From positions 61,231,468-61,295,467 of the forward strand of contig OX457042.1 in assembly GCA_949752735.1 (NCBI GenBank): a DNA stretch of 64,000 bases. Direction: 5' to 3'. Source of the DNA: Lumbricus terrestris. Lineage: Eukaryota; Annelida; Clitellata; Crassiclitellata; Lumbricidae. Of the stretch, positions 16,141 to 26,856 are shown piece by piece. The notes beneath the pieces were generated by a model that saw nothing but the letters and a program-made list of their open reading frames with translations, was not told the origin of the DNA and searched no databases. Every line of letters starts with the position of its first letter. Position 1 is the first letter of the stretch. Both the position numbers and the translations under genes were made by a program.

Positions 16141-16466
16141 TTAATCTTGACTCCACCCATCCGCATAAGCATGGGAGGTGTCATAGTGAAAGAATTCATC
16201 TTTCAAACTGTGAAGAGCACTCGGAAAATTTCATACTTTGAGGAATTGATGATGGTTGTTGATGAAGAAGATCACGTAAATTGTTGTCATATTTTTCATC
16301 CGTCTGAACATGATAAAATATACCATCTGCTTAAGTTGTGGGTTTGGGTATATCTTACTCAATGTTGTAATAATATAACTTTCTGCGAAAATTAGAATTT
16401 GGTTACATTTCTTATGAAATAATTTAATATTTAGATTTAATATTTATTTAACATTTCTATTCAAAG

Positions 16467-16519
16467 GAGGACAGCTGAACGGAAAAGATACGCAGAGCAA
16501 AGTTCCGTCTAGTTCAAAG
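16467..16519 (+). CDS. Gene 2 linker exon
   Basis: A 53-nt exon between TTCTATTCAAAG (acceptor) and the donor AAAG|GTAAGA, phase 1 in and phase 0 out. It codes a short Gly, Lys and Ser-rich linker. Evidence that it is real: 35668-35708 in gene 3 has the same acceptor context (TTCTATTTAAAG), a similar core (GARCAAAGTTC), a GT donor and the same phases, 12 nt shorter. It gives exactly the phase needed to join a phase-1 first exon to the phase-0 F-box exon. Confidence 0.6.
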
Positions 16520-18229
16520 GTAAGATTGTGCACAATGTGCAGTATACTAAAAAATTAGAACTTATCGTAGCAGTATAGCTGTCAATCTCACTTGAACCGT
16601 TGACTGACCGATTTTTAGCATCGTGTCAAAGGCGGTGCAAAAACAGACGTTGTTAATTGACTACTCTTTCAGTAGCCTATGATGTCCAAAACTCGAGAAA
16701 ACAGTATAATTATGCCTGGCCTAGCATGGAACGGTGCAACCACCAAGTTCCCACTTAACGATACAAAAATCAAACACACTGGATGGACAGGATACAAGAA
16801 CCTCTGATGTATCTTTCCTCTTGATGAATACAATCACATGTAGAACAAGGCAAAAGAACTGGATAGGACATGTACCGAGAGGTACATGACCTATTCTTTA
16901 AGATAATTAGGACACTAGTGCCTAATATGGGCACTTCAGAGCTCTTTGTATTTTCAATATTTTTAAGGGAAATCTCAACATTTTCAGTGAGCTTCTAGTT
17001 GCTAAAGTGTTGAAAATTAGTTTGACAAACATTGTTTTACTTGACCTTCTTTGGACTATGAACTACAAGCAAAACTTCTTAAGGTGCCCATAATAGGGTA
17101 CTTTACCCTACGTTTGTACGATCCTTCTAGACAGAAACTGTTCTTCTACTCGATTCTCTCTGACATATTTGGAAATACACGCAAGCCGACATTTCAAATT
17201 TTTCACCCTGTTTGTATTTTGAAGGTAGTGGACAAACTGGACATCCTTCCTTTCTTCAGTGCATGCTTATAGTGTAGAAGAAAGTGCCTGGACTCCCCTT
17301 ATCTTTCCAGCCAGTACTGGCCTAGTAAGTGGCAGGACGGCGTTCTGGTTTGAAAATAAGTGCATAGACGCCGTCCATGGCCGTCCAGTCACACTTTAAG
17401 CGTTACTTTTTGTCTAAAGTCCTGCGTTGTCATTGTTCTAATTTATTGTTATCTGTCATTGCCCCGAATTAATTTGAACTTTTGGTGTTTTAACTTTGTT
17501 TATAACTGGGAATGCCTTAAGCTTAGTACCCACTTATAATTATAGCCTACTCGTTTCTTTCATTCTCTGACAAAGTGGTGTAAATGGATGGGCTATTTGT
17601 CTTACTTTTAAAGCAGTCACTGCATTTCTAAACCTTTTCTGTAGGATTGTTTGACTTTAAAACACGTGCAAACGTTGTCACCCATTAATGCATGAACGTA
17701 CACAATAAAACGACACCTTCAGGAGATGATCCTTATGCAGGGAAACATTCTGGTTGCATACATAACTCGCGCAATGAACAGACGACAAAAGTGGGAGCTG
17801 CTGTTGTAGACGCAATGAGCTATAAATATTATTAGAAGTTATTTAATGAATAGCGAAAACCGAAGTGTGTTGCATAAATCAACGAGTAATAGAGTAAACA
17901 GTGATTGATTAATGGTCCTTAGAATACCTCCGAAAATACGAGCATATTCGTTGATGAACAACGTAATATTATAGATGTAGATGTCAGTAGGCTAGGGTAG
18001 GCTAAGAATGCAACATTGTTTTAGGATAACTATTTATGATTACATCTCGCTTTATCAAAAGATTCCACATATTTTACAATGCTTAGGAGATTTGACCACT
18101 AGATAACGCTTGCAAAATCAGATGCATTCTAAACCAGTTTCTTGTCCTTATAATTATGACATCATCGATAAACTTAGCCTGCTGCCACTGTTGTTTTCAA
18201 GTGCTAATTTGAATCTGTCTGCATTTCAG
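16520..18229. other. Gene 2 intron 2
   Basis: A short LINE scrap near 16838-16885 on the + strand (Arg-Gln-Lys-Asn-Trp-Ile-Gly-His) is the only piece I can name. The rest shows no element or exon. Confidence 0.3.
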
Positions 18230-18416
18230 TTGTACGATCTTCTCTTGGAGATATTTGATATTATCCTACAAAAGTCCTATATGCATTGGATATTGGATTC
18301 ATCATCAGAGGCGATTGACGAAGAAGTTGTAAGGTCTCTAATATCAGTCGACGTTTGCTTTTACCAAAGAATTACCAGACGACGGTCAAAGAAAGCAATC
18401 TGGCGCTACTTAAAAG
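18230..18416 (+). CDS. Gene 2 F-box-like exon
   Basis: A 187-nt exon, acceptor GCATTTCAG, phase 0 in; donor AAAAG|GTCAGG, phase 1 out. The 62-residue product starts Leu-Tyr-Asp-Leu-Leu-Leu-Glu-Ile-Phe-Asp-Ile-Ile-Leu, then a 25-residue stretch, then Val-Arg-Ser-Leu-Ile-Ser-Val-Asp-Val-Cys-Phe-Tyr-Gln-Arg-Ile and Ile-Trp-Arg-Tyr-Leu. This follows the F-box layout (Leu-Pro-x-Glu-x-x-x-x-Ile-Leu ... Val-Cys-x-x-(W/F)-x-x-Ile ... Trp), with a longer middle loop than usual. F-boxes bind Skp1 in SCF ubiquitin ligases. The usual Pro of the first motif is Leu here but is kept in gene 3. The F-box call is by pattern. Confidence 0.62.
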
Positions 18417-18717
18417 GTCAGGTGTCTTCCAAGTTATTTGCTTCGGTCACAAGCGATTACTTGAATAAAATAATCAGTGTTAAATAAAACTAAAAACTTG
18501 TGTGCCATCATCGCCAGCCATAATGTGGTTAGCTAGAAATCCAGACATTTTACACAGTGCATTTTTGTGCCTCTCAAAATGTTGTCTTCAATGGAAGTAG
18601 CAAGTAGACGATCGCTGTCTTTCTCGAGATCTGTGACTCGAGCTTCGTAATTTGTCCCTTCCACTGTGTCACAAGCGTATGACATCTTTATTGTTGATAT
18701 CTTTTCACGAAGCAGGA

Positions 18718-20022
18718 CGTTTTTGCGCCGCGGTTTTGACGCCGGACGTTTTGGCGCCTAACATTATTGACGAAAATAAATGTTGTCTAATTGGAAGCTG
18801 GCAGGAAACGAAAGGGATCTGCAACGAATGATGGATCGGCTAAATGCGACCTCAGAAGATTACAACATGAAAATAAACATCAAAAAGACAAAAGTGGATG
18901 GATCTGTAAGGAAAAGGAAACAACTATAGGCCTATACATCAAAATAGATGGAGAAGAAATAGAGCAGGTGAAGGAATTTTGCTATTTCGGAAGCTTAATA
19001 TCAAGCGATGCCAAATGTCATGAAGAGGTAAGGAGGAGAATAGCAATGGGTAAAGAGGCATTCTTAAAACGGAAAGAATTGCTAAGAGGAGGGCTAAATA
19101 GGAATCTGAAGGAAAGAATGGTCAAAACAGTGATATGGAGTGTGACGTTATATGGCGCAGAGACATGGACAATGAGAAAAGAAGACACCGAGCGGCTGGA
19201 AGCTTTTGAGATGTGGGTTTGGAGAAAGATGGAGAAAATTAGTTGGACAAAGCATGTTACGAACGAGGAAGTGCTGACGATGGTAGAAGAGAAAAGATCT
19301 CTGCTAGATGCAATAAAGACAAGACAAAAGAATTGGGTAGGACATTTGCTGCGAGGAAACTCACTGCAGAAAGAAATAATTGAGGGAAGATTGGAGGTGG
19401 AAAGATGCAGAGGAAGACCGAGACAAAGACTGCTGAATGGGATGATGGAGAAGGGTTACAGAGAACTTAAAGACATGGCACAACAGCGTGAAAGATGGAG
19501 ACATTGGACGTTTGGACCTGCCAATTGGCAGAGAACCCAAAGAAGAAGAATTGGAAGCTGGATTGATAAAAAGAGTGTTTGGCGTAAGTGGACGCTGGAT
19601 ATGTGAAAATAACTGTTCCTGTCAATGGAAACTGGATGAAAGTAAGTCTTTGCTTCAATTGACGCTGGAAGGATGGAATTCTCTTCTGACTTAATAAAAT
19701 AGGGTTTAACGGGAAAATATTCATCAATAAATGGAAGCTGGATTGATGAAACACGTCCTGGTTAAATAGAAGTTTGATTGATGAACACTCTTTTATCTTA
19801 AATAGAAGTGGGATTGATACAGATATTTTTATTAAAACTGACGTGCATTGAAATAGAAGCTGGATGATGAAAATAATTGATGTTCCAATAGAAGCTGGCA
19901 TGATGAAAATGACTCTTGCCAAATCAAAAGTCGGAATACTGTGTACCGACCATGAGCAAAGAAAAAAATCCAGCGAAAACGGTGGCGCAAAAACAGGGCG
20001 ACGCACGACGGCGCCAAAACGT
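18718..20022. mobile_element. Foldback-like element, divergent copy carrying a LINE remnant
   Basis: The left end has GACGTTTTTGCGCCG and GACGTTTTGGCGCC (18718-18766); the right end has GGCGCAAAAACAGG and GGCGCCAAAACGTC (19983-20022), the inverse. Inside are GAAGCTGGATTGATGAAA-type tandem repeats at 18790-18805 and 19545-19905, as in copies 1 and 2. A LINE piece fills the centre. Confidence 0.6.
18812..19540 (+). pseudogene. LINE reverse-transcriptase C-terminal remnant
   Basis: Starts Leu-Gln-Arg-Met-Met-Asp-Arg-Leu-Asn in one frame, shifts once near 18890, then reads Phe-Cys-Tyr-Phe-Gly-Ser-Leu-Ile-Ser, Leu-Tyr-Gly-Ala-Glu-Thr-Trp-Thr, and Trp-Val-Gly-His-Leu-Leu-Arg to a Arg-Gly-Arg-Pro-Arg-Gln-Arg end. 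These are the RT thumb and downstream motifs of RTE-like elements. The catalytic part is missing. It lies between repeats of a foldback-like element in gene 2 intron 3. Confidence 0.75.
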
Positions 20023-20985
20023 CACGTACCGAGCTTTTCACTGATACGGAGCTAAACTGATTGGTTTTTCTTCCTAGTATATCGATTATGGCAACATTTT
20101 AGGCGACTTTCGTATGAAGCAAGAAGTATTAAAAACGGAGGTCAGGGTGAACCGGGTGGGACATTTTGAAATACTAATATGCAATGAAAAACCTGTGCTA
20201 TGCTGCTGCAGAACCTACATGTGGATGGCATGGCCTATATATTCGGACAATGCTCCAGAGATGCAATTTGGGTCTTTCAAATTGAAGACTTTTAACAATA
20301 ATGCAACAATTTGTTTTGCAGATCTATATGACCAATCGGAAAACTGTCATAGCGCAGCCATATTTGAAATACTTAAATGGCTGTGATTGTCAAAACTGCG
20401 AAATTCGAAAATAAATTTGCAGAATATTCCCTCTCAAATAATTGTGGCTTAGTATGTTATGCCCCGTGCATTATGTCAGCATGCTTTTGCAGTCATGTGA
20501 GGCACAGAGCGGATAATTATATTCGCACATAAAGTGGTATACAATAGCAATTTCTTTCTATTGTTAACACTTTCAAACTGGATTCTTCTTTATGGACAGC
20601 AAATTATTGTCAGGATCATAAATTAGTTCTGGCTCTAACCATAATTATAGCTATGAAGCATTTGTAGTTGTGCACAATCATCTCCTTGCAACTAGGTTAA
20701 AATGTGTGTGCTTTCATCAAGATTGACGTTACGAAACATATAGCCAGCCGTCTCTATTGTGGGCTTTTCTCCAAGCAGCGTGCAACTAAAGTTCTCGGGC
20801 ACCGTTTTTGTTCGTGTGTGCAAGGTTGTCCTACTGGTCTCTTTTCAGATTTCGAAGGACAGATAATCATTGTTAGCAAGGTCCTGATGTGGTCTTGATC
20901 ACATTCATTGTATGTGTGTCCAGACAGCAAGAACCCCTTCTTGAACCAGTTCTGACATGTGCTAAATCGGTTGATTTGTATGCGC
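20023..20985. other. Gene 2 intron 3, no recognised gene
   Basis: A 90-codon open frame at 20114-20386 has many Cys and Phe but no domain I know; it lacks a clear splice context. Nothing else is seen. Confidence 0.3.
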
Positions 20986-20987
20986 AC

Positions 20988-21140
20988 TTGTTATAGCGCC
21001 CCTTCAAGCTCACTACTCAGGCGCTCCCGACTGCAGAGCGGACACTGCGCCGGAGTTTCACGCCGAAGCACTAAACAATTGCGTGTGAAAGACTTGCCCA
21101 AGGTCCCTACGTTGAATGCTGAGGTTATACTGTTATGCGC
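20988..21140 (-). repeat. SINE, 3' two-thirds, inverted
   Basis: Read on the minus strand: GACCTTGGGCAAGTC-like body, GGAGTTTCACG inverse, GGGAGCGCCTGAGTAG and GAAGGGGCGCTATAAC tail. The tRNA-like head is missing. Confidence 0.65.
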
Positions 21141-21700
21141 AGTTGCTTCTTGAGGCGTCACTGCTGGCATGCTTCGAGCCCCATTTTCAGATCCTCGGTA
21201 CACGTCCAGCTGTCTGCTGCATACAGGAAATAGCTAGGGATCTACATAGTAGAGTTTTGTGTCAGGTCGCAAGTTGATTTTTAAAATTTCTCGTTGTATG
21301 CCGCATAGGCAGGTTGTTCTTATTGCAGTGGCTGCTAATTGTAAGTTTACATATTCGTCTCACTTCCCGGCAACCTCTGATTCGAATACATAATAATTGT
21401 ATTCTTCGATGAAAAACTAAACGTCCGCTTTGTCAAGAGTAATATAACTGTCAGAGCGCATGTCCTAAATTGGTGTTTTTGTGTCCATTGAATGAAAAAT
21501 AGAGAAAGTATCTGCAATTCTGCATTTGGACGAGCTATAGTGCTATACAGCTTGGCTTCAAAGTTACTTCTCTAAGTTCTCTAGTTGAATCAACTTTGTG
21601 GCTTCTCTTTAGCCTAGTCCAATGTTTCTACTAATTTCTGTCAGAGATGATTCGATGATGATGATATGTAAAGATGTGACAAAGCTGTGATGCCATTCAA
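21141..21700. other. Gene 2 intron 3, nothing recognised
   Basis: No element or exon seen before the CARD exon at 21727. Confidence 0.25.
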
Positions 21701-21726
21701 AATTAGAGATAGTTTGTGTCTGTTAG

Positions 21727-22014
21727 ATTTCTATGGAAAAGCCAATAAGAGATCTGCTATCACTAGCAACAACAGAAATTATCTACTGGAAAATATTCGG
21801 CCAGATGCCGAATTAATTGAATCGCTGGTAGCTCACAACTGCATAACGGAAGAGCAACGTCACATCATTGAACGACAACGTTCAAACAGAGATAAGAACG
21901 CAGAACTTCTCTATGCCACGAGATACTTCGATGAGACGAAGTTTTCAGAGTTCATCAAGTGTCTCCGACAAGCAAGTCAGAAGATGGTTGCACGAATCAT
22001 AGACAACGGAGGAG
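21727..22014 (+). CDS. Gene 2 CARD exon
   Basis: A 288-nt exon, phase 1 at both ends; acceptor TGTCTGTTAG, donor GGAG|GTATTT. The CARD pattern matches genes 1 and 3: Ile-Thr-Glu-Glu-Gln before helix 3, Asn-Arg-Asp-Lys-Asn-Ala-Glu-Leu-Leu, Lys-Phe-Ser-x-Phe-x-Lys-Cys-Leu-Arg, and a Val-Ala-Arg-Ile-Ile end. It is the most divergent of the three copies (for example Arg-Pro-Asp-Ala where the others have Gln-Pro-Asn-Asp). No internal stop. Read-through ends after one codon. Confidence 0.75.
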
Positions 22015-22062
22015 GTATTTAAAATACTAAACTTTACCAATCGGCAAACTATTTGAATTATT

Positions 22063-22200
22063 CATCATCATCATCGTCATCAATATCATTGGGCTCAATG
22101 CCCGTAAGAGTCCGACGCCACTCTCTGTCTGTCAGTGTCTGAGTCTGTCTCGCATCATGCTGCTCAGTTTCAACATGTCCCCGAGAGGGAGTAAGGCCGC
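22063..22200. repeat. RTE-like 3' end
   Basis: CATCATCATCATCG then GGGCTCAATGCCCGTAAGAG and CTCTCTGTCTG. The same block ends the LINE at 38820-38870 (inverted relative to its coding frame) and recurs at 42098-42200. Confidence 0.55.
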
Positions 22201-22249
22201 TAGGGGCTTCAATTCCCAAATCTGAAATCCTGGCGCCGCCACTGAACCT

Positions 22250-22372
22250 ATAGCGGTTGGCGATTATGACAGGGCTGTATTGTCGGTGGGCGTTGATGAC
22301 GGGGCTAGTTTTGTCTTTGGACGATTATGACGGGGCTGTTATGACGGGGCGACTTTGACGGGTCACCGCAAG
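22250..22372. repeat. Degenerate GATTATGACGGGGCT tandem repeats
   Basis: About six imperfect units of GGCGATTATGACGGGGCT type. Looks like one end of a foldback-like element; no inverse partner was found nearby. Confidence 0.5.
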
Positions 22373-22639
22373 TTATACTGGCAGGATCGCGTCAATGACG
22401 TTATTATAATTGTGCTCCACGGAAGACAGTTCTTCGTCTGGAATGCCCTATTAGTTTCGGACGGAGGCGGGAAAAGGAATATAAGGAATTCAAAGTAGGC
22501 CAACAGGCAGTTCCGAAGATCCATACATCTGTTTAAGTCACTTGCATTTTCCCACAAGCGGTATGTTTACACACTAGGTAACTCACTTATCTGGCTTTGC
22601 AGACCCATGAACTTGAGTAAAACGTATTTACTCATTCAT

Positions 22640-22725
22640 TCATTACAACAAAATTATTTGTTTAGTGCCTTTTTACGTAAAACAACTCAGAAGCACTCCC
22701 AACCCATGCGCGGCCAAATTAGACC
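22640..22725 (-). repeat. Repeat tail, inverted
   Basis: ATTCATTCATTACAAC ... TTAGTGCC ... CTCAGAAGCACTCCCAAC follows the inverted LINE/SINE tail with several changes. Confidence 0.45.
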
Positions 22726-23040
22726 ATACTACTATCGAAAGAGATTCCATGTATGAAGAATAGCGCCAATGGGCTGCCATTCCAGATCGAGGGCCTACCA
22801 ACGAGAATACGCCGCTCGGCCTGGTGGAAGTAGGCCTACAGGCAAGAGGAACGGAGAGGAGACCCTGTGAGCGGAGGGAGCGTGAGCTCTAAGCACTGAA
22901 GCTGCACCAATGAAAAGATTTAGGCAGAAGCGAGGTCTAACAGGGCGCGATGGACTAAAGCAGCAATCCAATACTCTATTCGAAAAGCATGCTAGTGCTA
23001 ATAATGCAGGTAGGCCTATGCAGTCGCGTATATTTTCGTA

Positions 23041-24594
23041 TTAACCCATTTACCGCCAACGTTGCGAAAACGCAACATACTACTTAAAAATTGTGAAAAA
23101 ATTAACAACGTGAGAAAACTGCACAAATCCATTTTTTCTCACTTAATGGGTGTTTACTAAGTATGATGTTATTAAATATAAAATATAATATAATATTATT
23201 TATTGTCATTTTATATTTTTGGAATTTCTCAAAATTTGATCTTTTTGAGGTCTGCTTAGGGGTTTTATTAAATAATTTATTTATCTAATTACACGCTAAT
23301 ATTTTCGAGAAGCGAAGCTGTCCGATTGGAATACTAATGTGAATAATTAACGTCATTTGTTCATTAAACGTTTATCTCAATGTATGCTGAAACCGTAATC
23401 TGCGAAATTTTAATGTTGCGTTTTCGCAACATCGGCGGAATGCGCTATGCGAATTATGTTGCGTTTTCGCAACTTCCGCGGAATACGCTATACGCCCCAT
23501 GCCTTTGGCACGTACTATACATGTACTAACTCATATAAACTTATAATGAACTTTCGATTGCTTACACAAAAAACTACCTGGGGTACTCGGCGTTGCCCAG
23601 AAAATTTCGGGTTTCAGTCCTCCACCAGCCCCACCAGAACCAACCACGGGGCGGAGTGTCACACCCAGCCTCCAGACAGCCCCTACCTCTCTGGAGTATC
23701 CGGCGTTGACGCAACTCGGAAAGCTTCGACTTTCCCCGTTCTCGCCACTACCCTCTACTCACTACCCTGCCCTCTCAACCCCACCAAGTTCCAGGCTCTC
23801 CCGCCCCCCACGCCATTTCGTACCCATCCAGACGCACTCATACCATCCACGTCTGCTCTCGTCCTAACATGCTTCCATCGCTCTGGTGTCAATAGTGTTA
23901 TTCAGTACATTTAGGTTAGTGACTACTAACACCCACCGCCATCCCCCACCACCCCACCCCATCACACCACACCCCACCACACCCCACCTCACCAGTCGCC
24001 ATCTACTTCGCTCCCACCCACGGAGCCCCCATCCTCTCCTCTGAAGTAACTGGCGCTACCCATGAAATTTCGGGGTAGAAGCTTTTATTCACCCATAAAC
24101 CAAGCGCCCACCCCAACCCTTGGTGGGCGGGGTGTGTCCTAATGGGCGCGAGGTCACCGTGGGGCACTCGGTCTAGCTGTCAGGTTCAGATTATATGTGA
24201 GATTATGGCGAAGATGTGGAAACAGCGATATTTGTGCTATTTTCCGGCCGCCAACCCCCTCCCCCTACAGTGATGGGGTAAAAGCCAGTCTCTCCACTTG
24301 ATGGCCCTAGCGGCCCTCTGTTCAGGTGCAAGGTTTCAGGTCAATAGCTGCGAAACTGTGGGCGTACAATCCGGAAAACACATATACATACATAGTCACA
24401 TTCACCTTATAGGCATAGATAAAGTTCACCTTTCCTGCCGTTGTTGCGAAAACGCAACGTCCTGAAACTAGGCCACTACAAATAATTTAAGTAAAACTGC
24501 ACTCTCAGAAGTCTATTGGCATCATTTTGATGACATACTATCAGCTGCAGCTTGATACGGTGGCTATTTCTCCTAGCGGCGGTAAATGGGTTAA
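23041..24594. mobile_element. piggyBac-like non-autonomous element
   Basis: Flanked by TTAA at 23041 and 24591. The 13-bp terminal inverted repeats CCCATTTACCGCC and GGCGGTAAATGGG match exactly. Four copies of the palindrome GTTGCGAAAACGCAAC (or its inverse) lie inside, near 23062, 23414, 23459 and 24443. The centre is GC-rich and repeat-like, with no transposase. A right-end fragment of the same family is at 2585-2690. Confidence 0.8.
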
Positions 24595-24701
24595 GTTTAT
24601 GGAACTGGGTTATGGTCACATCTATACAACACAAACATCATCTGTGATTTAACTGTAGAGTAAAGAGCTTGACATTTCAAATAAGCTGATTTTTCTTTTA
24701 G

Positions 24702-25043
24702 TTGTAATAAAAACCGAAGTACAGACGACTGATGCAAAGTGTATAACGCCAAAGGAAACTCAGTTGCTCTACACAAAAATCCAAGTTCTGCGAAACAGAT
24801 TCGAACCATGGTCACAACAATCTCACGAACTGATGGAGGAAGATATAGAAATTTTGAACACTCAACTGGACAGACAGAGTGTTGTCCTTTGGATTTGGTG
24901 TCGTTCACAAGCGGCTTTTGAATATATTCAGAAGATGTACGAAATGAATCAGTTGAGAGACGTAGGCTTGTTATCTATATATGTTCAATCACCCACTTCA
25001 AAGACGATCAACATCGATATGAATCAATTCAAGAAAGCCGTTG
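24702..25043 (+). CDS. Gene 2 TRADD-N-like exon
   Basis: A 342-nt exon, phase 1 at both ends; acceptor TTTCTTTTAG and GC donor TTG|GCAAGT. The conserved core is a Leu-Asn-(S/T)-Gln-Leu-Asp-Arg stretch, a hydrophobic Val-Val-Leu-Trp-Ile-Trp-Cys-Arg-Ser strand, then Tyr-Ile-Gln-Lys-Met-Tyr-Glu-x-Asn-Gln-Leu-Arg-Asp. It starts 107 bases after the end of the piggyBac-like element at 23041-24594. Read-through past the donor would add 12 residues (from Gly-Lys-Ser) before a stop. Confidence 0.6.
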
Positions 25044-25078
25044 GCAAGTCTTATAAACGCAATCCTCATAATTATTAG

Positions 25079-25707
25079 AGAAAATTTAGAACATATAATA
25101 AACATATAAGGGTTTTAATTCAGTGATAAAGACAAAGCTAGTTAACAAAATTTTCGGGATGCTGAGGCGTGCATATAGTGAAAATTAGTGATAATGGGGA
25201 TCCAGAAAATTGCCGTAGGCCTACAATATTTTGGTTTTTTTTATCTAAAAGAGGTTTCTGTAGAGCGCTATAATATCATCGAAAAATTATTTAAATTGTA
25301 GTTGGCTTTTAGTGAAATTAAGACTTCAGCAGGGGAAACCATAAGCTGCTGTGGGACTGGAAGACAAGTGCAACCTACTGATGGTTCAAGTGGGCAGCAA
25401 AGGTACATGTAGAAGGTATAATATTAAAATACACTAGGCCTACGGTCCTGAGATATCCAGAGATTAATCACAGGGCCAGATAGTCAAACAAAAAGAGGCC
25501 ATTCAGGCATTGATGAATTTGATGAAGAGATAAAAATAACTGCTATAAAAAAGAAAAGAAGCAGGACAGTGAAAAGCGTTTTTCGATTATTTTTTTAAAG
25601 AACATTATTGTTGATAGAGAACCAGTGCAGACTAGCAGCAGACAAACTCATGACAATGGACAGACAGTCAGCTGCAGGTTGAATTAAAAGACAAAAAACC
25701 TATATAG
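25079..25707. other. Gene 2 last intron, nothing recognised
   Basis: No element or exon named between the TRADD-N-like exon and the MITE at 25708. Confidence 0.25.
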
Positions 25708-26450
25708 CATGGGCGGAGACCTCGGGGGGGACAGAGGGGCCGTCTCCCCAACAATGGAGGTGTTGGGGAGACGGTCCCCCCAATCGTTGAGCATCGCGAC
25801 TAAAGAAAAGAAAGAAAAAAGGTCATCAACTTTTTTGGCGACGAAAATAGAAAATTGCGTCGAGATTTCGCCGGATGACTAAACAAAGGTCGTCAGAAAT
25901 TTTGGCCGGTGTCACGAAATAGAGTATACCCCGTATTAATCGATCCTCCCAAATGAAGAAAAGTCGAAAAGTCACTCTCGCGTGTAGTTTTTTGCAAATT
26001 AATTTTCATCTGCTTTGTTTTGAACAATGACACTAACAGGTATGTTTATTCCTACTAGATAATTTTTTTCTTTGGGTTTAAAGCACTTGAAACTTTTAAA
26101 ACACCTAAAAACACTCAGGGTCACTAAATAAATTCGAGATGCCTTTCTCTGAACATTGCTTAGGACACTTCAAACAATTACAGTCGCTTCAAATTTTGAT
26201 TAGAGCACAAATGGTTCAATTATACGCATTTATAAGAAAAGGGGAAAGACTTGTTTATACCCCCGGATAGTCTAGACCGGTTAATTCCATCCGGAGGGAT
26301 AGATTAATTCATCCCCCCGGATAGCTTTCAGGGGGGATACTCCGTTTCATGTCACCGGCAAAATATGGAAATTTTTCGGCGACACGCAGCCATTCGTCCG
26401 TCAAAAAATCTCGCGTCTCTCCGTTTCCCCCCTCCAGGTCTCCGCCCATG
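25708..26450. mobile_element. hAT-type MITE (CATGGGCGGAG family), host of a nested MITE
   Basis: Terminal inverted repeats CATGGGCGGAGACCT and AGGTCTCCGCCCATG match exactly over 15 bp. Flanks CTATATAG and CTATAATG agree at six of eight positions, a decayed 8-bp duplication. The family A MITE at 25906-26358 is inserted inside. Related to 28173-28453. Confidence 0.7.
25906..26358. mobile_element. MITE family A, copy 2, inverted and nested
   Basis: CCGGTGTCACGAAATAGAG on the left and ACTCCGTTTCATGTCACCGG on the right. The interior is the inverse of copies 1 and 3. Confidence 0.75.
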
Positions 26451-26856
26451 CTATAATGAAGCTGCCAGTAATAGATTCGACTATCTACGTGACCAACAGT
26501 AGGCTACAGAAACAATAGTTATTCATTATCAGACCAATAATAAGGCTACTCTTAGTTTAGTTGTGAAAGAGACATATTGAATGTTCAAAAGTTTGCAGAT
26601 GCCTTTTAATTATAACAATACTAATAATAAAATAAAAAATTACGGCAATACAAAACTAGTACATGGTATGCGAAAATTTCATCTCCCAGACAATTCCTCA
26701 TACGTATAAGTCAATTATTGGGAAAAATTTATTTAAATTTTAATGCAAGAACCAATACTTAAATCAGTCAATCAGCCGTTTATTTACATAATATTTAATT
26801 AAAAGATTTTTTAGCAGTCAATAATTTGCGAATGCATGAGTATTTTTATATTTTAG

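Noticed and set aside
16168..16272. A Met-Gly start exon for gene 2 like that of gene 3
   Set aside because: ATG in fair context at 16168, but no phase-1 donor follows; the only GT candidate leaves phase 0 and would break the frame.
20114..20386. A 90-codon open frame in gene 2 intron 3
   Set aside because: No known domain, no splice borders and no paralog in gene 3; left unassigned.
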